A DNA stretch of 23,932 bases from an uncultured Collinsella sp. (GTDB lineage: Bacteria > Actinomycetota > Coriobacteriia > Coriobacteriales > Coriobacteriaceae). Each line of letters opens with the position of its first letter. Positions within the stretch are counted from its first letter, which is position 1. Made by a program: the position numbers and the translations under genes. The stretch lies in NCBI GenBank assembly GCA_902482035.1, contig CABSYW010000036.1:1-23932 (forward strand). The letters are read 5' to 3'. The notes below the pieces were generated by a model. It did no database searches. It saw only the letters and a list, made by a program, of their open reading frames with translations, and had not been told where the DNA came from. This document shows, piece by piece, positions 1 to 5,461 of the stretch.

Positions 1-42
1 CCCTAGAGTTCGTCGGCAGCGTCAGATGTGTATAAGAGACAG
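1..42 (+). other. Illumina Nextera i5 index and read-1 adapter (artefact)
   Basis: This is not genomic DNA. Bases 10-23 read TCGTCGGCAGCGTC and bases 24-42 read AGATGTGTATAAGAGACAG, which together are the Nextera read-1 transposon end. The eight bases before it (2-9, CCTAGAGT) match the Nextera i5 index S516 as I remember it. Genomic sequence starts at about base 43. Confidence 0.98.
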
Positions 43-53
43 CCCTAAGAGCA

Positions 54-76
54 AACCACCCTTTTTAAGGGTGGTT
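54..76. terminator. Short stem-loop, possible terminator of the minus-strand gene
   Basis: AACCACCCTT (54-63) and AAGGGTGGTT (67-76) form a 10-bp perfect stem with a 3-base loop. It lies about 70 bases beyond the stop codon of the minus-strand gene at 148. There is no clear T-run after the stem on either strand, so terminator activity is a guess from position. Confidence 0.4.
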
Positions 77-147
77 CTGATTGCATTGTGAATGGTTTTG
101 CAAGCGCGGAGGTATAGGAGCTCTTATTTTATGCGGCCGTGCTTGCC

Positions 148-825
148 TCAGCTCAACTCCGCGCGTATTACTTCCCGCCGCGCACTATCGGCAATGCGAA
201 ACTGCTCGCTACTTCCGAATTCAAGAGATTTGTATGTGGATGCATCGATGTCGAACACGTAATTGTGTCCTGGCACCGAGACGGTGACGGATGCGAAGCG
301 CCGCGAATAATCGTGGGATTGTATTTTCATTTTCAAGAGTGCTTCGCGAAGCATTTCCTCGTCAGCAAGAATAGTTGACCTGACAAACAGCTCATTTCTT
401 CTAAAGATTTCATAATCGTCGGAGTTGAGTTTCTCCAGTTTTTTGTTAAGGGCTTCATAAACCAGCTCGAACGAATCGGTGCCCCTTGGACCAAACAGAA
501 TCCCGCTTTCATAATGCGCGCCGCACTGTTCGATCCGTTCGATTTGGCGTTTTCTCCAAGATTGGTCATCGATGAATGCGAGCCTCGAGTAAAGAGATTC
601 AGCCTCTCTGCTTTCTCGTGATTGGGAATCTGTCACCTCGATGCCCAGAGAACGTGTCCTATCGATCAGATCTGGCTTGTCGCTGTAAGTTAGATTTCCA
701 TATTTGTTGCTATCGATAAACTGCAGAACGTGTCTTGCATAGCATTCCCAGATATCGATCCTGGTCCTATCTGGGAGTGGCTTGTCGTAATATACGCTAT
801 CGATGTGACTGTCCAAACCGCTCAC
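148..825 (-). CDS. Hypothetical protein, possibly PD-(D/E)XK nuclease-like
   Basis: A 225-residue protein read from a GTG at 825. No family was firmly recognised. Residues around 50-65 read KPDLIDRTRSLGIEVTDSQ. A PD pair followed about ten residues later by a hydrophobic strand carrying E-x-T resembles the active-site layout of PD-(D/E)XK nuclease-fold proteins. That is a pattern match only. The rest is charged and helical with no membrane segment or signal peptide. The start is uncertain: AGAGGTGAG overlaps the GTG and could instead be a ribosome binding site for a TTG at 816. Base composition is AT-richer than the polysaccharide genes, like the defence island downstream. It reads away from rmlB and is probably accessory DNA. 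Confidence 0.6.
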   Translation of the reverse strand: MSGLDSHIDSVYYDKPLPDRTRIDIWECYARHVLQFIDSNKYGNLTYSDKPDLIDRTRSLGIEVTDSQSRESREAESLYSRLAFIDDQSWRKRQIERIEQCGAHYESGILFGPRGTDSFELVYEALNKKLEKLNSDDYEIFRRNELFVRSTILADEEMLREALLKMKIQSHDYSRRFASVTVSVPGHNYVFDIDASTYKSLEFGSSEQFRIADSARREVIRAELS

Positions 826-937
826 CTCTGTTATTCGAATTCCTGGCTTTATGTTTTCCTTAATGAGGTTCTAGAGAATCCGTATCCATTCTTTCCGTTT
901 CGCTGCGGATCTAATCGATTTGGCGAAGAGATATAAC

Positions 938-1082
938 TCAGGGGTCAACTTGTTTGAGCTGCGTGATGCTTTCAATCGTGTCTTCAAGGTTGTCGGGGCG
1001 AAGCTTGGGTACGCATGTCGTAAATACACCGCCGCAAGCCGCGAATGTTTTTGGAATCTCTGATTCTTGGACGTAGGTTGCC
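938..1082 (-). pseudogene. C-terminal fragment of an unidentified protein
   Basis: On the minus strand an open frame of about 47 codons ends at a TGA (938-940). It includes the stretch FAACGGVFTTCVPKLRP and ends ITQLKQVDP. It looks protein-like but has no start codon: an in-frame TAA lies just upstream, close to where GC-rich rmlB-side DNA begins. The family was not recognised. Best read as the tail of a gene cut at an island boundary. A chance open frame cannot be excluded. Confidence 0.35.
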
Positions 1083-1166
1083 TTTATTTAAACTGGCGTT
1101 TTGGCGCTACGCTTGCGCAAGCATTTTCAGCGCGGTAGTTTTTGAGGTGTAGGAAGGTGATTGACC
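1083..1166. other. Leader upstream of rmlB
   Basis: Holds a 12-bp perfect palindrome GCTTGCGCAAGC (1111-1122) and a strong ribosome binding site AGGAAGGTGA (1151-1160) six bases before the ATG at 1167. No convincing promoter was seen. Here composition changes from AT-rich accessory DNA to GC-rich core-like DNA. Confidence 0.5.
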
Positions 1167-1553
1167 ATGCCCGAAATGTTCAATCCCAAGAACATCATCG
1201 TCACGGGCGGCTGCGGCTTCATCGGCAGCAACTTCGTGCACTACGTGGTGGAAAACCACCCGGACGTCCACGTCACCGTCCTGGACAAGCTGACTTACGC
1301 CGGCAACCCCGAGAACATCGCCGGGCTGCCCTCCGACCGCGTTGAGCTCGTCTTGGGCGACATCTGCGACGCCGAGCTGTTGGACCGCATCGTCCCGGGC
1401 CACGACGTCATCGTGCACTACGCCGCCGAGAGCCACAGCGACAACTCCATCGCCGACCCGGAGCCCTTCCTGCGCACGAACGTCGCCAACGAGTCCTGGT
1501 GGCGCCCGGCCAAGGAGGCCACCGAGGCCAGGTACCGTGCACAGGGCAAGTAG
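1167..1553 (+). pseudogene. rmlB: dTDP-glucose 4,6-dehydratase, internally deleted
   Basis: RmlB converts dTDP-glucose to dTDP-4-keto-6-deoxyglucose in dTDP-L-rhamnose synthesis. The first ~104 residues are typical: Rossmann motif GGCGFIGSNF, then LDKLTYAGNPENI, LVLGDICD, HYAAESHSDNSI and FLRTNV. The frame then jumps straight to ESWWRPAKEATEARYRAQGK, the usual extreme C-terminus of actinobacterial RmlB. The product is 128 residues where the family is about 330-340, so roughly 200 central residues are missing, including the YxxxK catalytic pair. The reading frame survives the junction. ATG 1167 is preferred over the TTG at 1161 because of AGGAAGGTGA. Either a real internal deletion or an assembly error. 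As read, the product cannot be active. Confidence 0.85.
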
Positions 1554-1567
1554 GAGGGGACAGATCT

Positions 1568-2071
1568 ATGGCAGACATCGCATTCGAGAAGGACCTCTCC
1601 GTGGCCGGGTGCCCGCGCCACTACATCATGCGCAGCTCCTGGGTCATCGGCGAGGGCCACAACTTCGTCAAGACCATGAACGGGCTGTCCGACCGCGTCG
1701 CAGACCCCGAGGACGGGCTCGAGCAGGTCACCGTCGCGGACGACCAGCTGGGCCGCCTGACCTTCACGCGCGACATGGCCGAGGCCGTCTTCCACGTGCT
1801 GGACACGCGCGCCCCCTACGGCACCTACGACTGCACCGGCTCCGGCGCCGTGAAGTCCTGGGCGGACATCGCCCGCGCCGTCTTCGAGGCCGCCAACGGC
1901 AACGGCGAGAAGGCCGTGCCGGTGTCGACCGCCGACTACTACGCGAACGCCGCGGGTCCCATCACGCCGCGCCCGGTCCACTCCGCGTTCGACCTGTCCA
2001 AGCTTGAGGCTGCCGGCTTCCACATGCCCGATTGGGAGAAGGAGCTGGGGGAGTACATGTCCATGCTTTAA
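1568..2071 (+). pseudogene. Fused RmlC-RmlD (dTDP-rhamnose synthesis), internally deleted
   Basis: In many actinobacteria the 3,5-epimerase (RmlC) and the dTDP-4-keto-rhamnose reductase (RmlD) are one protein of about 470-480 residues. Here MADIAFEKDLSV matches the N-terminal start of such a fusion, but it runs directly into AGCPRHYIMRSSWVIGEGHN, the late RmlD region. RmlD-like sequence then continues to the normal end (LEAAGFHMPDWEKELGEYM). Only 167 residues remain, so about 300 are missing, including the whole epimerase active site and the NADPH-binding part. The junction is in frame. Ribosome binding site GGAGGGG (1553-1559) overlaps the rmlB stop, so the two genes are an operon. Confidence 0.8.
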
Positions 2072-2104
2072 CATCAAGTTTTATTTTCAGAATGAACCGA
2101 TGGT

Positions 2105-2140
2105 GCATGAAGGGCTCGCTGATGGTAGAGCCCTTCATGC
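2105..2140 (+). terminator. Stem-loop after the rml genes
   Basis: GCATGAAGGGCTC (2105-2117) pairs perfectly with GAGCCCTTCATGC (2128-2140): 13-bp stem, 10-base loop. It follows the rmlCD stop by 33 bases. The downstream tract GTTATATT is only moderately T-rich. Likely terminator separating the rml genes from the defence island. Confidence 0.65.
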
Positions 2141-2203
2141 GTTATATTGCATGGTGCGCTGTGCTGTAAAACAAATTTCTGTTATTAAATTGGACGGTAT
2201 TGA

Positions 2204-3247
2204 ATGCTAAATCTTCTTTGGATCATTGGGAATGGATTTGATCGGAACCTTGGTCTCGCAACTGATTACCGTTCTTTTTTGAAGAATCGCTATTTTAAAG
2301 ATGGCGTTCAGAACGAATATAGGGATGAGCTTGTAAAAAGAGTTGAGGGATTCAGCCCAGAACGAGCGTCTGAACTTTGGTGTGATTTGGAAAATCTTCT
2401 AGGTAGAGCATCGGCGTTTTATGAAGACGACGAAGAATTATTTCATCGGACATTTGAGAATATTCAAGATGAGTTTTTAGATTACGTATTTAGAGAGTCC
2501 AGCCGTATACCTGTCGAGCTTCCTCAGGAGGCAGTTCAGGAATTTCGAGCATCAATTAGCAGCTTCTATACGAGACTCACTGCTGTTGACGCATTAAAAG
2601 GGCTCCCCGCTTTGATGTCGACTTCTGAAGACGTGACTGTGCACGTTCTGGTTTTAAACTATACGAATACCGTCAATCGTTTTTGGGATGAGATTGGGAA
2701 AGACCAGCCCTTTGGTAAGTTGCTTGTCGGTACTTCGCCTAAGTTCTTTTATCAAGGCACGCTTCTTCATCTTCACGGAGAAATCAATGACGCGGGCACT
2801 GCTACCAATATTATATTTGGCGTTTCAGATTCTGATCAGATTACATCTTCCGTTTATTCCTCTAAGGTGGATTTTCAAGAGCTTTGGGTTAAAGAAAAAA
2901 AGAACTACGGAATTTATGGCAATACGAAAACCGCTGAGATGAGTGAACTGATAGCTAAAGCCGATAGCATTTGTATATATGGCTGCAGCTTGGGAGAAAG
3001 CGATGGTTACATTTGGCGACAAGTGGCTGACAGGTTGTCAGATTCGACATGCAGGCTTTATATTTTCGACTATGATTTACCCGATCGTTCTACGGTGGCT
3101 GCCAGGGCTTATCAGAAGCGACGTCGTGATTTGGTTCGACGTTTCTATGAGGTTGCTAATGTGGCTGCAGAAGACGAGAAATCGATATCAGATCGTTTTT
3201 TCCCTGTTGAGTCAACTAAGGTCTTTAATTTCAATTCACTTGTTTAA
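2204..3247 (+). CDS. AbiH-family abortive infection protein
   Basis: A 347-residue protein that fits the AbiH family (Pfam bacteriophage abortive infection AbiH), whose founding member protects Lactococcus from phages. The mechanism is poorly known. The N-terminus LLWIIGNGFDRNLGLATDY carries the family signature (hydrophobic strand, GNGFD, then GL-x-T/S-x-Y), which resembles a nucleotide-binding loop. Near residues 255-275, ADSICIYGCSLGESDGYIW matches the C-terminal signature IYG-x-SLGE-x-D. Length is normal, so it looks intact. Start is the ATG at 2204 with a weak upstream GGACGG. Codon use is clearly AT-richer than the flanking rml and pel genes, supporting horizontal acquisition. It stands alone and is followed by a dead copy of the same family. 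Confidence 0.85.
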   Translation: MLNLLWIIGNGFDRNLGLATDYRSFLKNRYFKDGVQNEYRDELVKRVEGFSPERASELWCDLENLLGRASAFYEDDEELFHRTFENIQDEFLDYVFRESSRIPVELPQEAVQEFRASISSFYTRLTAVDALKGLPALMSTSEDVTVHVLVLNYTNTVNRFWDEIGKDQPFGKLLVGTSPKFFYQGTLLHLHGEINDAGTATNIIFGVSDSDQITSSVYSSKVDFQELWVKEKKNYGIYGNTKTAEMSELIAKADSICIYGCSLGESDGYIWRQVADRLSDSTCRLYIFDYDLPDRSTVAARAYQKRRRDLVRRFYEVANVAAEDEKSISDRFFPVESTKVFNFNSLV

Positions 3248-3419
3248 TTGATTGGACCGCCTGTGTCTCGTATTGACGATTTCGGGTGGATGTTAGTTAA
3301 AGCTCTAGTGTTTGCGCTTTGGTGATTCTAAGCATAGGACTGTTCGGATGTTCCAAACTGTAATGGTGCATTCGTTGGCGCATTCAAAAACCTATCTGCT
3401 TTGAAAGGCTGTCTATCCA

Positions 3420-3765
3420 ATGAACTCGCGCATCTCTCATCAGCTTCTTGTTCTCGGTAACGGTTTTGATATCACATGCGGTTTAAATTCTCGGTTTGTT
3501 CAGTTCTTTAGACCGAGGATGGCTGTTGTCGACTAAAACAAAAATATCTGTAAAAGGGTTGGGCACAAGTTCTCTCCGCCTCAGGCATTGCAGCCTGGGA
3601 CTTAAATCTCTATTACCGTAAAGAACTAGCTAATAAGGACTATGACGTTAATCGGAGCGATATTGAGTAGGTTGTCTCCGATTCTCTCCAAAGAGATTTA
3701 GGTCAATCTGCTCAAAAGGTTGTTTTCGAAGGGGTCTCTTATCGCGTCTTCAGTTTTAGGGTGCT
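3420..3765 (+). pseudogene. Decayed second AbiH-family gene
   Basis: ATG at 3420 begins LLVLGNGFDITCGLNSRF within a 38-codon frame that stops at TAA 3534-3536. This is the AbiH N-terminal signature. After a frame-breaking gap, another stretch (about 3589-3765) reads AAWDLNLYYRKELANKDYD, then NRSDIE, a TAG stop, and VVSDSLQRDLGQ. This resembles the W-x-D-[IL]-E segment that follows in AbiH proteins; the intact neighbour has WCDLENLL. No C-terminal signature remains. Interpretation: a second, divergent AbiH gene inactivated by deletion and at least two stops. Confidence 0.65.
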
Positions 3766-3969
3766 TGGTTTTGTCGCGTTTTCCGTAAGTGCTGGGAAAT
3801 CGAAAACCGCCGAACTAACAAAACCGCGGGTCGTCGGAGCTCAAAACCGGGGTCTGGTCTGTCGATCGCGGATTTTCACCGCGCTTCCGGAGTGAGCACC
3901 AACTTGGTTGGATGGTTTATCGATTTGGGGCTGTGTAATCTAGCATATGCCTTGTTATTTCTATTTAAA
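3766..3969. other. Non-coding stretch between the AbiH remnant and the TA operon
   Basis: No open frame of note. AAAACCG occurs three times (3803-3809, 3820-3826, 3843-3849) in a locally GC-richer patch. A small hairpin-like GCGG...CCGC lies near 3875-3895. Nothing firmer was seen. It may be degraded coding sequence from the AbiH remnant. Confidence 0.3.
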
Positions 3970-4003
3970 TAGATACACTTAACCTATAAGTTAAGTGTAT
4001 CTA
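3970..4003. promoter_or_regulatory. Perfect inverted repeat, likely operator of the toxin-antitoxin operon
   Basis: TAGATACACTTAAC (3970-3983) and GTTAAGTGTATCTA (3990-4003) are perfect 14-bp inverted arms around a 6-base spacer CTATAA. The site ends just before the ribosome binding site of the toxin gene. HigA-type antitoxins repress their own operon by binding palindromes in this position, so it is the natural candidate operator. CTATAA may be part of the -10 element. That last point is a guess. Confidence 0.7.
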
Positions 4004-4020
4004 GAAATGGGAGGTGGCCT

Positions 4021-4434
4021 TTGGTTGAAGGATACGATCTTGTCGAATATGGGGATCCCAAGGGCCGACCGTTTTGGGAGCTGACGACTTCTCCCGTCAA
4101 CTCTCAATTCCAGAAAATGTTGACAGACCCTAAAAAGAAGCTTGCTGCCCGTAAAATGATCGATCAGATTTCAAAAATCTATGATTATGGGTTAAAGGTC
4201 GCGAGTGGGACCTCAAAGCTACGATGTATTGATTCTAAGATCGGCCTCTATGAACTAAAAGGGTTTGATGGGGCAAATTGAGAGATGATTTATGCCATAT
4301 GTCAGGGCGTAGACAAAATTGTTCTATTGTTTTGGTTTAAAGGACATCAGGGATCAGGAAACATCAGTAAAGAAATCGAGCGGGCCAAGCGATTAGCCGT
4401 AATAGCACGTCAACTTCTGGAATCTGAGCGTTGA
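4021..4434 (+). pseudogene. HigB/RelE-type toxin interrupted by a stop codon
   Basis: The frame starts at TTG 4021, six bases after GGAGG (4010-4014), and runs 86 codons to TGA 4279-4281. Reading through that TGA continues in frame to a second TGA at 4432-4434, giving 137 codons. The two halves join into one domain of the phage-derived Gp49 / HigB type: first half ends LRCIDSKIGLYELKGFDGAN, second half begins EMIYAI and contains KIVLLFWFKGH and EIERAKRLA. In the family, E-L-[RK] followed by an R-[IV]-x-Y strand and a later LL-x-x-F-x-K motif are characteristic. RelE-fold toxins are ribosome-dependent mRNA interferases. The truncated form lacks the last strand and helix and should be inactive. 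CGA to TGA is the simplest cause (inference). Confidence 0.75.
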
Positions 4435-4467
4435 CTTTTATACTTGGCTTTCGAAACGGAGAACACA

Positions 4468-4857
4468 ATGAATAAAGTAGATTTATCTGATTTTTACGCC
4501 GAGACTGAAACTAGCGAAACACGCGCTTATGAACACGCGCTAGATATCGAGTTTATTGTTCATCGCGAGATGAAGCATTTGGGTTTAAGCAAAAGCGATT
4601 TGGCAAAGCGTATGGGCGTGAGCCTTCAGTCGCTTTCGAAGCTGTTGAATTCTCAGCCCAATATGACGCTGAAGACGATCGCCAGGTTCGAGCTCGCTTT
4701 AGGTATCAATATCGTTCCTAAGGTTACCGTTAGCTATTCTAAAGAGCTACCGTTTCTCTCGCCCAATGAATCCCTACGTAAGCAATGGTCTTTTAGGAAC
4801 GAGCGTCCGTCCTCGCATGTGAATCTCGAGATGATTTCCGGAGGTTTGGCAGCATGA
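4468..4857 (+). CDS. HigA-type antitoxin with Xre helix-turn-helix
   Basis: A 129-residue protein. A helix-turn-helix lies at about residues 36-75: LGLSKSDLAKRMGVSLQSL, then SKLLN and MTLKTIARFELALGI. In three-part toxin-antitoxin-chaperone systems the antitoxin neutralises the HigB toxin, represses the operon, and is itself protected by the SecB-like chaperone through a C-terminal tail. This protein has about 50 residues after the HTH (including LPFLSPNESLRKQWSF) that could be that chaperone-addiction tail (inference). ATG 4468 is preferred over the upstream TTG 4444 because GGAG (4458-4461) is well placed. The stop overlaps the next start (ATGA). Confidence 0.8.
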   Translation: MNKVDLSDFYAETETSETRAYEHALDIEFIVHREMKHLGLSKSDLAKRMGVSLQSLSKLLNSQPNMTLKTIARFELALGINIVPKVTVSYSKELPFLSPNESLRKQWSFRNERPSSHVNLEMISGGLAA

Positions 4858-5306
4858 GTGGGGATTTTATTGCTCCGATTCAAGTCGTTCATTTGTTCGT
4901 CGTTGACTCCGATTTCCATATCGAGGATTCGCCCTCAGATAATATGGAATTAAAAGTTGACGTTAGCTACCAAGATGTCCATCTTTGGAAAAACGGTAAT
5001 GACGCTCGCGCAAGTTTAAAGATGTGCGTAATTGGCAGCCTCCTTGACGGAGATGAAGGTGCACAGGAGAAGATGCATGCTGGCGTTACAGTATCCATCT
5101 CGGTTTCAGCGCAAATGCCAATGAACTCTCCCGATGACGAGGTGCGTCACTACCTTCTTTCAAATGCTATTTCGATGGCATATGCCCATGCAAAGAGCTA
5201 TTTGATGGTTGTTACTGGACTTTCGCCCATGGGAGCGCTTACATTGCCTGCCATTCTCCCTGCAGAGCTGTCAGCAGATTGCGATGTGCCTTTTCAGAGC
5301 GAATAG
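4854..5306 (+). CDS. SecB-like chaperone of a toxin-antitoxin-chaperone module
   Basis: A 150-residue protein starting at the ATG that overlaps the antitoxin stop, so it is translationally coupled. The N-terminal two thirds alternate hydrophobic strands as in SecB. The C-terminal third, DDEVRHYLLSNAISMAYAHA then KSYLMVVTGLSPMGALTLP, matches the SecB-fold helix-strand ending (SecB: LRRNAP...PYAR...LT...FPPLxLPP). Gram-positive bacteria lack canonical export SecB, and stand-alone SecB-like genes next to HigBA are typical of TAC systems, as at the M. tuberculosis Rv1955-1957 locus. The expected role is to fold and protect the antitoxin. With the toxin interrupted, its present function is unclear. 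Confidence 0.75.
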   Translation: MSGDFIAPIQVVHLFVVDSDFHIEDSPSDNMELKVDVSYQDVHLWKNGNDARASLKMCVIGSLLDGDEGAQEKMHAGVTVSISVSAQMPMNSPDDEVRHYLLSNAISMAYAHAKSYLMVVTGLSPMGALTLPAILPAELSADCDVPFQSE

Positions 5307-5398
5307 CATTTCTTCGATGAATCTAAGTCGAATGAGTTACCACTCCCACATCCTCTAAAAAAGTTCTTAAAACAGCCTTAAAGGCGCTCCAGCTCGCG

Positions 5399-5455
5399 TT
5401 GACAGCGTACAATACGCATGTTTGACTATGACAAATGTGGATTTTAGGGGAGGGG
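5399..5455 (+). promoter_or_regulatory. Candidate promoter and ribosome binding site of the pel operon
   Basis: TTGACA at 5399-5404 is a perfect -35 hexamer, but no good -10 follows at 16-18 bases; the best late match is GACTAT (5424-5429). TACAAT at 5408-5413 would be a good -10 but lacks a -35. GGGGAGGGG (5447-5455) is a strong ribosome binding site before ATG 5462. A small palindrome GCCTTAAAGGC lies upstream (5375-5385). Confidence 0.4.
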
Positions 5456-5461
5456 TGCGCC

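Noticed and set aside
1083..1166. tRNA or att site at the rml island edge
   Set aside because: No cloverleaf and no matching direct repeat at the other side of the island was seen.
4279..4281. TGA in the toxin as a recoded selenocysteine or programmed readthrough
   Set aside because: No SECIS-like hairpin seen and RelE-fold toxins are not selenoproteins; a simple nonsense mutation is sufficient.
2204..5306. Prophage or CRISPR-linked island
   Set aside because: No integrase, phage structural gene, repeat-spacer array or cas gene; only isolated defence genes.
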